DNA of 64,000 bases from JAHBVL01 sp964461025 (GTDB lineage Bacteria; Chloroflexota; Chloroflexia; Thermomicrobiales; UBA6265), in assembly GCA_964461025.1 (NCBI GenBank), contig CAYWSE010000010.1, positions 6,203-70,202 of the forward strand, read 5' to 3'. Below, in pieces: positions 9,033-20,261 of the stretch (its first letter is position 1; each line of letters begins with the position of its first letter). Position numbers and translations under genes: made by a program. Below the pieces are notes generated by a model. It saw only the letters and a program-made list of their open reading frames with translations, searched no databases and was not told the DNA's origin.

Positions 9033-9872
9033 CTAGACGGCCCGTCGCGTTCGTGGATTGGCCACTTCGTCGAGTCCCACGGTAATGCCAAAGAGACCAA
9101 CGAACAGCAGCAGGATGATGATGACCGGCGGCATGAACCACCACCAGAGGCCGTGCAACATCGCCGCATAGTAATTGGCCCAGTAGATCGTGACGCCGAG
9201 GGTGTTCGACTCGAGAGAGCTGAGTCCGAGCACTTCGAGACCGACCGAGGCGAGCACACCGGCCGCCACGGCGCCGACAAACGTAGCGGCGAGGTAGGGC
9301 AGAAGGTTGGGCATGACCTCCCGGAAGATGATGTCCCGTGCCGGTGCTCCCGACATACGAGCGACCTGGATGTAGGTTCGTTCGCGGATCGACAGCGCCT
9401 GCGAACGGATCGTTCGGGCCGGGTGCAGCCAGGCGAGCGAGGCGACCACCAGCATCATCTCGTTGACTGACAAGGAGGCATGCAGCGACACCGCTACAAG
9501 GATCAGCACCAGGAGAGGTGGAATCGTCAGTCCAATGTCGATGACGGTCCGTATGAGGCCATCCACCCAGCCGCCGTAGTAGGCGGCAACGAGTGCCAGG
9601 ATGGTGCCGATGGTCACCCCGATGAGACCGGCCATGAACCCGATGTAGAGGGTTTTCGGTGTGCCGACGAGCATTACAGCCAGGAGATCGCGGGCCTGCC
9701 GGTCTGTGCCCAGAGGGTGGTCACGCGACGGTTCGAGGTTCGGCGGAGCCGAAAGCGGATTGGCCATATCCAAATCCCACACCAGCCGGCCCACCCCGGC
9801 AAAGAGGGCAATCAGGGAGATCAGGAAAATACCGAGTGCCATGCTCTTGTTACGACGAAGATAGGCGATCAC
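9033..9872 (-). CDS. Peptide/nickel-type ABC transporter permease (DppC-like)
   Basis: A 279-residue inner-membrane permease with an N-terminal OppC-type helix and about six transmembrane segments. The cytoplasmic loop that contacts the ATPase is visible around ARTIRSQALSIRERTYIQVARMSGA. PLGTDRQARDLL is the conserved entry segment of the DppC family. It follows the DppB-like gene by 50 bases and completes the minus-strand part of the first peptide importer; the ATPases are on the divergent strand. Likely substrates are di- or oligopeptides, by family. Confidence 0.9.
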   Translation of the reverse strand: MIAYLRRNKSMALGIFLISLIALFAGVGRLVWDLDMANPLSAPPNLEPSRDHPLGTDRQARDLLAVMLVGTPKTLYIGFMAGLIGVTIGTILALVAAYYGGWVDGLIRTVIDIGLTIPPLLVLILVAVSLHASLSVNEMMLVVASLAWLHPARTIRSQALSIRERTYIQVARMSGAPARDIIFREVMPNLLPYLAATFVGAVAAGVLASVGLEVLGLSSLESNTLGVTIYWANYYAAMLHGLWWWFMPPVIIILLLFVGLFGITVGLDEVANPRTRRAV

Positions 9873-9922
9873 GTTCTTGTTCCTGTGCGTAGCCGCGGCA
9901 TTCCGAGTTGCTTGCTGACCTT

Positions 9923-10927
9923 TCAGGCTTCCTGATACTTGATGCGAGGATCGAGAAGCGGGTAAATCAGATCAAGGATGAGGGTGGCCAGGGCGACACC
10001 GATGACGACCGTGAGGATGATTCCCTGGATGACGAAGTAGTCGAAGTTGCGAATCGAATAATAGAGCAATCCACCGACGCCGGGGTAGTTGAAGATCACT
10101 TCCACCAATAGCGCTCCAGTCAGAATCTGGCCGAGAGCCAACCCAAGCGCGGTGGTTTGGGGCAGCAACGCATTGCGCATGGCATAGCTGAAGAACAGCG
10201 TGCGGTTCTTGAGGCCTGACGCCTCAGCGAACAGCATGTAGTCCTCACCGTCGGCAGTGATCATCATGCCTCGCATGCCGAGCGCCCAGAAACCCATCGA
10301 CGACAAAAGGATGGCAACCGCCGGCAGGATCGAATGCTCCAGGACATCGAGGATGAATCCCGTGTTCCAGCCAGGGAACGCTCCCGGTGAGTAGCCGCCG
10401 AAGAGGGGAAGCCACGCCAGCCGGAAAGCGAAGACATACAGGAGAAGGAGGCCGAGGAGGAAGAACGGGATGGCGGAGAGCGTCAAAAGTGGTGGAAAAA
10501 CATACTGAATGATTTTGGGCGAGCGACGCCAACCGAGCAGCGCTCCAGCAAGGGTGCCAAGTACGAACGCAAGAATGGTCGTCGTAAACAAGAGCCCGAA
10601 GGTCCACTTCATGGCATTGCCCATCACACTCCAGACGGTTGCTGGATAGCTGGCCATGGAGTAGCCCAGGTCAAGCCGGAAGACGTCGTTCAGATAGGTG
10701 AGATATTGCACATGGAGAGGATCGTTGAGTCCGAATTTTTCCTGGTAGACGGCCACCATCTCTTCCATGCCGCTTTGCACGGCGCCGCCGCCTGCGGCGG
10801 CTTGCATCATCCGGGAGCGGATGGGATCGCCTCCAGAGAGCCGGGGGATGAAGAAATTAAGTGTGGCGGCGGCCCAGATGATGAGGAGGAGCAGGAAAAC
10901 GCGCCGGATCAGATACTGCCATCGCAT
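9923..10927 (-). CDS. Peptide/nickel-type ABC transporter permease (DppB-like)
   Basis: A 334-residue permease of the DppB/OppB family, with N-terminal FLLLLIIWAAATLNFFIPRLSGGDP, a periplasmic segment, and six predicted membrane helices. The conserved loop EASGLKNRTLFFSYAMRNALLP is the ATPase-coupling EAA-like region. It lies downstream of the binding-protein gene, separated from it by a strong hairpin, and pairs with the DppC-like permease. Confidence 0.9.
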   Translation of the reverse strand: MRWQYLIRRVFLLLLIIWAAATLNFFIPRLSGGDPIRSRMMQAAAGGGAVQSGMEEMVAVYQEKFGLNDPLHVQYLTYLNDVFRLDLGYSMASYPATVWSVMGNAMKWTFGLLFTTTILAFVLGTLAGALLGWRRSPKIIQYVFPPLLTLSAIPFFLLGLLLLYVFAFRLAWLPLFGGYSPGAFPGWNTGFILDVLEHSILPAVAILLSSMGFWALGMRGMMITADGEDYMLFAEASGLKNRTLFFSYAMRNALLPQTTALGLALGQILTGALLVEVIFNYPGVGGLLYYSIRNFDYFVIQGIILTVVIGVALATLILDLIYPLLDPRIKYQEA

Positions 10928-10953
10928 GGGAATACACCATCAATCGTGCGAAA

Positions 10954-10982
10954 CCTGCCCCCGGCCAGCCACCGGGGGCAGG
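10954..10982. other. Hairpin between binding protein and permease genes
   Basis: Arms CCTGCCCCCGG (10954-10964) and CCGGGGGCAGG (10972-10982) form an 11-bp GC stem with a 7-base loop. There is no T-run, so this is more likely a processing or stabilising hairpin that lets the binding protein be made in excess of the permeases. Comparable hairpins occur at 18481, 33709 and 39521. Confidence 0.7.
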
Positions 10983-10993
10983 AAAGAGCGTTG

Positions 10994-12769
10994 CTACTGG
11001 GCCGCCTTCAGCCGATTCAGGATCAGCGGGAAGGTGAGATGCCAGAAAGCGCCGTTGACATACGAGTTCTCGGCGGTTGGCCAACCTGTCCAGTAGGTCT
11101 GATTCATCGGGATGCGGTGGTACCACTCCTGAATTGGAATGTCCGGCAGCTCCGGCAGCCAGATGGCTACTGCCCGCAGCCATTGGTCCATGATCGCGTC
11201 CTGGTCTTCCGGTGAGGTGAAGGCCATCTCGTCGACAATGGCATCGTAATCGGCATTCGTCCAGCGCGTGAAGTTGACGGCGTGTCCGCCCGGGATGTTC
11301 TTCGAGCCTCCGGTGTAGAGGGCCAGAGTATCGTACGGGTCGTCAGCCACGCTGCCACCATGACCGAAGAGGGAGGCGTTCCAGTCGCCGGGCTGGAACC
11401 GGTCGAAGAAATCAGGCGGCTCGGTGTATGAAGACTCAACGCCGGCATTCTTCAATTGCTGCACGATGACCGGACCGATGTCGGCCATAACCTGGAAGCT
11501 CTCGATTGGAACGTTCAGTACGGAACCGTCCCGTTCCCACATTCCGTCACCATTCTTGGCGAAGCCTGCTTCGGTGAGGAGCGCGTCGCCCTTCTCCGGG
11601 TTGTACTCGAGCGTTGGGTACTCGGTGAGCAAGTCTCCGGCGGCATCGACGAATGGCTGCAGACCGGGATAGGACGGCAGCGGCAGTGGCCACTTGGAAC
11701 CGTTGCCACCGAGACCGACGTCGATGATCTGATCGCGATCGAGGTAGGAACTGAGTGCCCAGCGAACCCGGGCATCGTTGTAGGGTTCGCGTTCGCAGTT
11801 GACGTAGAGCGAGGTGGGCCACCAGTCAACATAGCCCAGCGGCTTCTCGGCGCCGGTGTGGGTCGTGACATTCGGGTTCTGTGCGAGCACCGTTTCGATG
11901 GTCAACGGCCGGAGGTCGAGCGAGCAGTCGATCTCATTCGAAATCAGCTGCTGCGCAAGCTGCTCGTCTGGAACAACCGGCAGATAGATGATGCGCTCGA
12001 CTTCCGGAAGCGCATCGACCAGTCCCTGATCGACTGCCCACCAGCTGTCGCGGCGGTCGATGATTTTCTGCTCTTCGTTACTGAAGACGACCTGCCACGG
12101 TCCGGTCGTGACCGGGAGCCCGGCGGCAACATCGAAGTTGGTGAACGTCGGCCAATCCTGTCCCTCGAAAATATGCTTGGGGACGACATAGAGACCGATG
12201 TCGTACTTATAGCTCATGAAGAAAAAGAACCGCGGTGCGGGCAACTTGAACTTGACGACGACAGTGGTGTCATCCACCGCTTCCGCACTGTCGAGGAAGA
12301 CGGCGACATTCGTGCCCCATCGGACCTCCGGTCCGTATCCGGCCGCGGTATTCAGGGTGTACGCGACATCCTCGGCTGAGAACGGCGTACCGTCGCTCCA
12401 GGTAATACCGGAACGGGTGGTGATTCTCAGTTCTGTATAGTCCTCGTTGTATTCCCATCCTTCGGCCAGCCAGGGATACCATTCGTTGGCGAAGGCGCTA
12501 TAGAAAGCAAGTGGTTCGTGCAGGATACCGAGACCGTTCTGATGACTCACGGCGCCTGCCGGAAGGTAGCCATTCCAGAGCTCGTGGTCCACAAATCGGC
12601 CGGCCTGGCCCGCCCAACGGAGAATCAGGGTCCGCTCACGGGGAATGTCCGCCAGTTCCTGGGCGACTGCAAACGACGGCCCGACCAGAGGCGCGGCAGC
12701 CGCGGCAGCGGCGCCTGCCGCACCGGCTTTAACCAGTGTTCGACGGGAGACTCTCGACTGTTCGACCAT
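10994..12769 (-). CDS. ABC transporter substrate-binding protein (SBP_bac_5)
   Basis: A 591-residue family-5 extracellular solute-binding protein. The N-terminus has a twin-arginine-like signal, SRRTLVKAGAAGAAAAAAAP, with a likely cleavage near AVAQ. The mature part shows the family pattern TWSDGTPFSAEDVAYTL and a C-terminal lobe with EWYHRIPMN. GGAGGAA precedes the ATG at 12769, so the upstream in-frame ATG is not used. It captures peptides or similar ligands for the adjacent permeases; the exact ligand is unknown. Confidence 0.9.
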   Translation of the reverse strand: MVEQSRVSRRTLVKAGAAGAAAAAAAPLVGPSFAVAQELADIPRERTLILRWAGQAGRFVDHELWNGYLPAGAVSHQNGLGILHEPLAFYSAFANEWYPWLAEGWEYNEDYTELRITTRSGITWSDGTPFSAEDVAYTLNTAAGYGPEVRWGTNVAVFLDSAEAVDDTTVVVKFKLPAPRFFFFMSYKYDIGLYVVPKHIFEGQDWPTFTNFDVAAGLPVTTGPWQVVFSNEEQKIIDRRDSWWAVDQGLVDALPEVERIIYLPVVPDEQLAQQLISNEIDCSLDLRPLTIETVLAQNPNVTTHTGAEKPLGYVDWWPTSLYVNCEREPYNDARVRWALSSYLDRDQIIDVGLGGNGSKWPLPLPSYPGLQPFVDAAGDLLTEYPTLEYNPEKGDALLTEAGFAKNGDGMWERDGSVLNVPIESFQVMADIGPVIVQQLKNAGVESSYTEPPDFFDRFQPGDWNASLFGHGGSVADDPYDTLALYTGGSKNIPGGHAVNFTRWTNADYDAIVDEMAFTSPEDQDAIMDQWLRAVAIWLPELPDIPIQEWYHRIPMNQTYWTGWPTAENSYVNGAFWHLTFPLILNRLKAAQ

Positions 12770-13050
12770 GCTCTTCCTCCTCGATACCGGCGAACGCACC
12801 CGCCATTGGGAGCGCTTCCAACGAATTCGGATAGACGTTTCCCCGCACGGGATGGTTCGACCATATTCGCGTTCGTTGGTGCAGTGGAGAATAGCACAAA
12901 TCCGTCAAGGGGCTATAGTTCGTGTGCACGGAAGGTTCAGTCTTTTCTGGTTTCGGTGGCGGAATCCCGTTTGGCCATGGTGGCCGCGGAAGCATCCGCA
13001 TAAACGGGGTAAGTTCTGAAGCTCGCCTGAATCTGGAGGTTTCCGGGTCG

Positions 13051-14078
<1,028 letters not shown>

Positions 14079-14082
<4 letters not shown>

Positions 14083-15140
14083 CCGCATTGCTCGAAGCAC
14101 GCAACGTCAGCAAGGTCTTCGGCGGCGGAATGTTCGACAAGGTCGAGACGCGAGCGCTGGAGGACTTCTCCTTCACGATTCAGGAAGATCAGCCAAGCGT
14201 CACTGCCGTGGTCGGCGAAAGTGGCAGCGGCAAGACAACGCTGGTGCGGCTGTTGCTTGGGTTGATTCAGCCTTCATCAGGGGAAGTGACCTATCGCGGG
14301 ACGTCGCTCAGCAAACTCGGGGGTGAACACCGAAAGCAGTTTCTGCGCGAGGTGCAAACGGTCTTTCAGGATCCCTTCGAGGTCTATAACCCGTTCTACA
14401 AGGTCGACCATGTGCTGGATATGCCGATCCGGTATTTCGGGATGGCCAAGTCGAAGGCCGACAAACGCAAACTGATGGAGTCCGCACTGGAGGCGGTCGG
14501 TCTGCGGCCGGATGAGACGCTGGGCCGCTACCCGCACCAGCTGAGTGGCGGGCAGCGACAACGGATTATGGTGGCGAGGGCGCTGCTTCTCCGTCCGCGG
14601 GTGATTATCGCGGACGAGCCGGTTTCGATGGTCGACGCATCACTACGGGCGACGATTCTGGAAAGTCTGTTGACGCTCAACCGTGAATTCGGTATTTCGC
14701 TCGTTTACATTACGCACGATCTCACGACCGCCTATCAGATCTCCCAGGATGTCATCGTGCTCTATCGCGGTTCGGTGGCAGAAGCAGGCGATGCGGCGCT
14801 GGTCGTGTCAGAGCCTGAACATCCGTACACGCGTCTGCTGGTTGGTTCGATTCCAGAGCCAGATCCGGAACAACCGTGGCTCGGTGAGCGCATTCTTGGC
14901 GCGCCTGCGGAGGGATTCACGCCGTCCGGGGATTCGTATTGCCGCTTTTACCAGCGATGTCCTTACGCCATGCAGGCATGTGTCGATGAAAAACCGCCGC
15001 TCTATCTGACCAATCCCGCGAGATTGACCTCCTGTTATCTCTACCAGGATGCTCCATCCGTCGAAGCGGACGGGATGGTGGAGGTGCTGAAACAGGTGAG
15101 GCAGGAAGCTGCCAGCCAGCAATTGTCCAGTGGCGGCTAG
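14079..15140 (+). CDS. Peptide ABC transporter ATP-binding protein (DppF-like)
   Basis: A 353-residue ATPase: Walker A GESGSGKTT, signature LSGGQRQR, Walker B VIIADEPVSMVD. It also has the C-terminal Cys-containing extension (CRFYQRCPYAMQAC). Its ATG overlaps the stop of the DppD-like gene, so the two are translationally coupled and probably form the heterodimeric motor of the 9033-12769 importer. The 281 bases after it, up to the convergent sugar ATPase gene, show no gene I can support. Confidence 0.9.
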
Positions 15141-15421
15141 GTGCGACCGGCAACAGGCAGCTCGATCCCGCGTCTGGCATGACGGTCTCAGTGGGCCAGC
15201 GCCTCCTGCAGCAGGTTGCAGGCTCGTCGGCGTTTCATGGTCAACTCACTTGAGCCGGTTTTCGTTTGGGTGAGACTGGGGATTCTATTCCCAATGGGGT
15301 CGGCACGGGCCCAATTGCCAATCGCACTCATGCGCCAGGCAGCAAAAAGGGGGCTCTGGGGTGTTGATGTGCGAGGACGTCCGGCCAGTTCACGAACAAC
15401 TGACTGCTGATCGCTGGCTTC

Positions 15422-16516
15422 TCAGCTCGCCAGAGCCTGCTCCGTGGCGCCGTCGAACAGGTGCATATGGTCCTGATCGAACTGGAGATGGATCTTGTCG
15501 TCGGCATTGAGTGTGCTCGACGGACCGACGCTAAAGACGATCATCGCTTCACCCAGCCGTGCATGCACGAAGGTAATGTCGCCCGTTGGCTCTACCGTAT
15601 AGACCGTCGCGGGAACTGCGCCAACTGCTGTTTCGCTGACGAGTCTGACGGCATTGTGGCGCACGCCAAGCACAATTTCGTCGGTGGAGCTTGAGGTGAC
15701 CCGTCTCGCCAGCTCGTCGCTGAGTGGAAAACTCCAGCCATCGCTGGATGTGAGGCTTGTCACGTCCTGATCGCGAAAAGCCCTGGCTCGCAGGAGATTC
15801 ATGGCGGGACTGCCGACAAATCCGGCGACAAATGTATTTACGGGATAATTGTAAACAGTGTCTGGTGCATCGTACTGCTGCAGAAAACCGCCGTTCATCA
15901 CCGCCATTTTGTCGGCCATCGTCACCGCTTCGAGCTGGTCGTGTGTGACATAGATGATCGTTGCGTTGATGTCCTGGTGAAAGCGCTTCAGCTCGGCACG
16001 CATCTGGACACGAAGCTTGGCGTCGAGGTTGGAAAGAGGTTCGTCCATCAGGAAAACGCGCGGATTGCGGACCAGCGCACGACCCAATGCAACACGCTGC
16101 TGTTGACCACCGGAAAGCTCTCTCGGGCGGCGGTCGAGCAATTGCTCGATGCTGAGCAATTTGGCGGTTTCCCGGACGCGGGTATCGATATCCTGTTTTT
16201 TGACTTTGCGCATCTGGAGCGGGAACGCGAGATTCTTGTACACCGATTTGTTGGGATAGAGCGCGTAATTCTGAAAAACCATCGCGATGTCGCGATCCTT
16301 GGGGTCGAGGTCGTTGATCAGCGTGTCACCGATATAGATGTCGCCCCCGGTCATCTCCAGCAGGCCGGCGATCAGATTGAGCGTGGTTGTCTTGCCGCAA
16401 CCGGATGGACCGACCAGCGCGACAAACTCGCCATCTTCCACCGTCAACGAAACCTGGTTGACCGCGATGACTTCGCCATATGACTTCACCACGCGATCGA
16501 GTGTGACCTGAGCCAT
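15422..16516 (-). CDS. Sugar ABC transporter ATP-binding protein (MalK/UgpC/MsmX type)
   Basis: A 364-residue ATPase with Walker A GPSGCGKTT, signature LSGGQQQR, Walker B VFLMDEPLSNLD and a switch His in IYVTHDQLEA. About 125 C-terminal residues form the TOBE-type regulatory domain of carbohydrate importers. It is the last gene of the sugar operon, 51 bases after the MalG-like permease. Confidence 0.92.
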   Translation of the reverse strand: MAQVTLDRVVKSYGEVIAVNQVSLTVEDGEFVALVGPSGCGKTTTLNLIAGLLEMTGGDIYIGDTLINDLDPKDRDIAMVFQNYALYPNKSVYKNLAFPLQMRKVKKQDIDTRVRETAKLLSIEQLLDRRPRELSGGQQQRVALGRALVRNPRVFLMDEPLSNLDAKLRVQMRAELKRFHQDINATIIYVTHDQLEAVTMADKMAVMNGGFLQQYDAPDTVYNYPVNTFVAGFVGSPAMNLLRARAFRDQDVTSLTSSDGWSFPLSDELARRVTSSSTDEIVLGVRHNAVRLVSETAVGAVPATVYTVEPTGDITFVHARLGEAMIVFSVGPSSTLNADDKIHLQFDQDHMHLFDGATEQALAS

Positions 16517-16567
16517 GAATGTGCTGCCCTTTCGGAGCCTGTCGCCTCGGCGTCGAGACGGCCGTCA

Positions 16568-17458
16568 CTACGATTTGATGGCGCCTTCGGTGAGCGCGCG
16601 AACAAAATACTTCTGCAAGACGAGAAAGAGAACGACCACCGGAACGCTCATGATGAACGCTGCGGCCATCAGACCAGGCCAGTTTGTCACGAACTCCGTG
16701 AAGAACTGCTGAAGGCCAACTGGGGAGGTCAGCAATTCCCGGCTGTTGATGAAGGTATAGGCATAGAGATACTCGTTCCATGCCACGATGAAGGCATAGA
16801 TGGCGGTGGCGATGATGCCGGGAGCGGACAAGGGCATGATGATCCGCAGAAACGCCTGAAACCGGGAAGCGCCATCGATGCGGGCGGCGTATTCGAGCTC
16901 GATCGGGATGTTGTCGTAGAAACCCTTGAGGAGCCAGATCGAGAGGGGCAAGCCGAAGGTCAAATAGGTGAGGATCAGCGACCAATGCGTATTCACGAGT
17001 TCGAGCGTGCGCATGACGATAAAGAGCGGCATCAGAAAGACAACGGCCGGAAACATGTTGCGCAAGAGAACCGAATAAAACAGTCCTCCACGGCCGGGAA
17101 ACCTGTACCGGGAAAAGGCATAGGCCGCAGGCACGGCAATGACGACGCCGAGAATCGTCGTTGCCGTCGAAACCCACACACTATTGGCGAGCCAGCGCAG
17201 GAAGTCTCGCCCGAAATCCTCACGCGGCGACAGTAAACGCCGGTAGCTATCCAGCGTTGGATGTTCTGGCAACCACTGCGGGGGGTATTCGAGCGCCGCA
17301 AACTGCGTCTTGATCGAGGTCAGGAACATCCAGATCATCGGTACGAGGCTGAAGATGAGCAGGAGCGCCAGAAATATCCAGCCACCGATCGACCAGGCAT
17401 CGCGTCGTCGTCGCCTTTTTCTCGGTTTGCCAGAAACGGACGATTCTGCGGCGCTCAT
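16568..17458 (-). CDS. Carbohydrate ABC transporter permease (MalG-like)
   Basis: A 296-residue permease with a basic N-terminus (KPRKRRRRRDAW) and six predicted helices. The EAA loop is EYAARIDGASRFQAFLRIIMPLSAPG. AGGAGA precedes the ATG at 17458, which overlaps the stop of the MalF-like gene by ATGA, so the long open frame upstream is a shadow of that gene. Works with the MalF-like partner as the membrane channel. Confidence 0.92.
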   Translation of the reverse strand: MSAAESSVSGKPRKRRRRRDAWSIGGWIFLALLLIFSLVPMIWMFLTSIKTQFAALEYPPQWLPEHPTLDSYRRLLSPREDFGRDFLRWLANSVWVSTATTILGVVIAVPAAYAFSRYRFPGRGGLFYSVLLRNMFPAVVFLMPLFIVMRTLELVNTHWSLILTYLTFGLPLSIWLLKGFYDNIPIELEYAARIDGASRFQAFLRIIMPLSAPGIIATAIYAFIVAWNEYLYAYTFINSRELLTSPVGLQQFFTEFVTNWPGLMAAAFIMSVPVVVLFLVLQKYFVRALTEGAIKS

Positions 17459-18447
17459 GCGGTTCTCCTGCGATCGCCGTGCGTCAGAGCCCGGACGTAG
17501 AAATATCCAAGTACGGCCATGACCGCGAACAAAATGACCGAGTACGCGGATGCCACATCGAAGTTGGTGCGATTGAAAGCAATACGATAGATGTCCGTAA
17601 CCCAGAGTTGGGAGGCATTGGCCGGACCTCCCGCGGTCATGATGAAGACAGTCGTAAACGAATTGAGATTCTGGACCGTCAGGAGAAGAACGGTGATCAG
17701 CGTCACGCTCTTGAGATGCGGCGCTGTGACATGCCAGAAGCGATGCCACGTGCTCGCCCCATCGACCATCGCCGCCCGGTTCAGACCTTCGGGCACCGTC
17801 TGAAGTCCGGCCAGCAGCATGATCATCGCGAAGGGAAACTCTTTCCAGATATTCGCGACAATCAGCGACGGCATGACCAGATCGACACTATCGAGAAAAA
17901 TGATGTTGCTGTCGATCAACCCCAACTCCGTCAGAACGCCACTGATCAGCCCATAGTCAGAGTGATAGAGCCACCGCCAGATATAGGCGGCCGCCACGGC
18001 CGAAATGACCCAGGGAATGAGCAGAATGCCTCGAACGATTCCCCTTCCAATGAACTCCCGCTGGACCACGAGCGCCGCGCCAAGTCCGAGGAAAAACGCA
18101 CCGGCCGTCGAGAACAGAGTCCAAACGAGTGTGTTTTGCGTGACATTCCAGAACTCTTTGCTGTAGGCGCCCGTGAGCAACAACCGGTAGTTGTCAAGAC
18201 CAACCCATTCGAGATTGTCGAACTGCAGCGCCCGGCCATGGTCGTAAAACGACAGACGAATCGTGAAATAGATTGGGTAGGCGATGACGATCATCATCAC
18301 AACAAGCGCCGGGAGGATGTACACGTAGTCCCAGCGATGCCTGACGATCGAAGCGAGCGTCCCTGTCACGCTCGACCAGATCCGGCCAGGAACCGAACGT
18401 GATTTCGCTGTCAGGTTCGACTGTCCGGTCCCGCTCGTGACTGCCAT
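17455..18447 (-). CDS. Carbohydrate ABC transporter permease (MalF-like)
   Basis: A 330-residue permease with an N-terminal extension, six predicted helices and the EAA loop LNRAAMVDGASTWHRFWHVT. AYSKEFWNVTQNTLVWTL and GIVRGILLIPWVIS are characteristic of the MalF/UgpA group. It lies between the binding-protein gene, with a 12-bp hairpin in between, and the MalG-like gene. Confidence 0.92.
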   Translation of the reverse strand: MAVTSGTGQSNLTAKSRSVPGRIWSSVTGTLASIVRHRWDYVYILPALVVMMIVIAYPIYFTIRLSFYDHGRALQFDNLEWVGLDNYRLLLTGAYSKEFWNVTQNTLVWTLFSTAGAFFLGLGAALVVQREFIGRGIVRGILLIPWVISAVAAAYIWRWLYHSDYGLISGVLTELGLIDSNIIFLDSVDLVMPSLIVANIWKEFPFAMIMLLAGLQTVPEGLNRAAMVDGASTWHRFWHVTAPHLKSVTLITVLLLTVQNLNSFTTVFIMTAGGPANASQLWVTDIYRIAFNRTNFDVASAYSVILFAVMAVLGYFYVRALTHGDRRRTA

Positions 18448-18480
18448 TGTGGAAACAACCCCTTTCCCGGGGGTGAATGA

Positions 18481-18508
18481 GCGCCGGACGGCAATTGCCG
18501 TCCGGCGC
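18481..18508. other. Perfect hairpin between sugar-binding protein and permease genes
   Basis: Arms GCGCCGGACGGC (18481-18492) and GCCGTCCGGCGC (18497-18508) with an AATT loop give a perfect 12-bp stem. It sits just after the binding-protein stop codon. Without a T-run it probably works by mRNA processing or stabilisation, or as partial termination, to favour the binding protein. Confidence 0.75.
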
Positions 18509-18520
18509 TGGCGTTCGGCA

Positions 18521-20032
18521 CTAGAGTCCGCTCAGCAAGCCTTCGATCTTGCCAGCGGCGTCGTTGGCGGAATCCTCGACCGACATCGTTTCGGTCAGCG
18601 CATTCTGCAGCATCTCCGGAATGACGATGTTCATGATCTCTGTCGATTCCGGAATGACCGGGAACGGGATGCCATAGGGCAGCATCGAGGTCGTCACATC
18701 GAGGAACGGGATCGTTTCGAGCCGCTCCTTCATCCAGCTGGTCTGGAAACCACGCGAGTTGCTTGGATTCGAACCAACCCAGCTCAGTCTCGTTGACCAC
18801 TCTGGACCGGTCATGAATGATATCAGCGCTCGCGCCGCATCCAGATCCGAATCGCCGTCAACAGTGTCGGGATTGAAGATATGGATGTTCGATCCGCCAA
18901 AGACCACGGCCCGGCGGGCTGGCCCTTCAGGAATCAGACCGTATCGCATGTGCTCGACGACGTTCGCGGCAACTTCTGCATCAGCGCCGGTCGCCTGCGC
19001 CGCCATATCGTTCATCTTCGCGTACTCGCTCGGGTGGCTGATGACCATCGCCAGCTGACCGGCAATGAACGGATCGGCGTTTTCAGCCTGCGTATTGGTC
19101 AGCGCGGAAACCGGCACCGACTGATCGCGGACGTACATGTCATAGGAGGCCTGCAGAGCCGCAATCGATCCCTCGTTGTTCGCGTAGACCGCTTCGTAAG
19201 TGGGATTGTCTTCCGCCTCATCGAGCGCGCCGCCGCCGTATGCCCACATTTGTGGCATGAACCGGAACGGCGTATTGCCGGCGTTGACCCGAGCCACCAT
19301 GCCATAGCCAGACTTCCCGGTGTTCTCCTTGATCTGGGCGGAGTAGGCGACGACGTCGTCCCAGGTTGCCGGCGGCGATTCAGGATCGAGGCCGGCTTCC
19401 TCGAAGATCGCGGCGTTCCAGATAAAGGCCATCGTTTCGTTGTTGGTCGGCACGCCATACGTTTTGCCGTCCCAGGTCACTGACTTCATGGCGCCTGGCC
19501 AGTACTCGGCGGTCGGATAACCGACATCCTCTGGAGCGAGCTCCATCAGGTGACCGCCGGCAGCGAATTCGACACCCCAGAGAATCGGCATCTTGGCGAC
19601 CATTGGGGCGGCCTTGCCCAGCGCCGCGGTGCGGAGCTTGTCCAGCATGTCGTTGTAGCTCTGCATGGTGAATTCGACTTCGATGTTGGGGTACGTCTCC
19701 TGAAACGCTGCCCAGAAGGCGTTGTCCATCTCAAGGGAGATCGCCGGCTCTGTCTCCGGAGTGAAGGCGTACCAGTAGGTCAGTTTTCCTGCGTAGTCAT
19801 GCGGCACAACAGCGCCAACCTCGGCTGCGGTGTCGACTTCCAGCGTGCCGGCCTGTGAAGTGATGTAGTCGGGAGTCCAGGTGTCTGGATCGACGCCCGT
19901 CTCCGAACTCTGGGCGAACGCGCCGCCATAGCGCATTGCCGCGGCGCCCATACCGGCCGCGGCGCCATACCCCAGCAGCGAACGGCGGCTCACGGGTTGT
20001 GAATACGGTAGCACCAGTCGATTCTTGCTCAT
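18521..20032 (-). CDS. Extracellular sugar-binding protein (SBP_bac_1)
   Basis: A 503-residue family-1 solute-binding protein. The N-terminus VSRRSLLGYGAAAGMGAAAM is a twin-arginine-type signal, with cleavage likely near GAFAQ. The mature protein shows LTYWYAFTPETEPAI, NIEVEFTMQSY and YGVPTNNETMAFIWN, typical of sugar binders of the UgpB group. AGGAGA precedes the ATG. First gene of the operon; the mannonate-dehydratase-type gene nearby hints at sugar acids or their oligomers, which is inference. Confidence 0.9.
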   Translation of the reverse strand: MSKNRLVLPYSQPVSRRSLLGYGAAAGMGAAAMRYGGAFAQSSETGVDPDTWTPDYITSQAGTLEVDTAAEVGAVVPHDYAGKLTYWYAFTPETEPAISLEMDNAFWAAFQETYPNIEVEFTMQSYNDMLDKLRTAALGKAAPMVAKMPILWGVEFAAGGHLMELAPEDVGYPTAEYWPGAMKSVTWDGKTYGVPTNNETMAFIWNAAIFEEAGLDPESPPATWDDVVAYSAQIKENTGKSGYGMVARVNAGNTPFRFMPQMWAYGGGALDEAEDNPTYEAVYANNEGSIAALQASYDMYVRDQSVPVSALTNTQAENADPFIAGQLAMVISHPSEYAKMNDMAAQATGADAEVAANVVEHMRYGLIPEGPARRAVVFGGSNIHIFNPDTVDGDSDLDAARALISFMTGPEWSTRLSWVGSNPSNSRGFQTSWMKERLETIPFLDVTTSMLPYGIPFPVIPESTEIMNIVIPEMLQNALTETMSVEDSANDAAGKIEGLLSGL

Positions 20033-20198
20033 AGTGACGTTCTCCTGTCTTCACTCTTGGACGAGGTCGACCGTTTTGGTGTTTTCTCCAGAGGCCAGAG
20101 CGCACGACCCTTTGCGAAGCTGGCCTTCCGGCGCTCGACGATGTCTGAGCCTCCTTTCTGTGGTGATAATCCACGTTCCGTATGAATTGTTCGCGTTG

Positions 20199-20236
20199 CC
20201 TGAGCGACAAATGCGTTTCGGAAACGCGCGTTCAGG
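20199..20236. promoter_or_regulatory. Nested palindrome downstream of the sugar operon promoter, possible operator
   Basis: GCGTTTC at 20213-20219 and GAAACGC at 20221-20227 form a palindrome around a single G, within outer arms CCTGAGCG (20199-20206) and CGTTCAGG (20229-20236). The inner half-sites resemble LacI-family operators, though those usually have an even centre. Its place just after the predicted start site suits a roadblock repressor. No cognate regulator gene is in the window. Confidence 0.45.
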
Positions 20237-20261
20237 CGAGTTTGCGTACTGTGATAGGTGA

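Noticed and set aside
12891..12919. Possible promoter (TATAGT at 12914-12919) for the DppD-like gene
   Set aside because: The matching -35 region (ATAGCA) is too far from consensus to call.
15216..15410. 64-codon ORF between the convergent ATPase genes
   Set aside because: No ribosome site, no family, and it sits in a convergent intergenic region.
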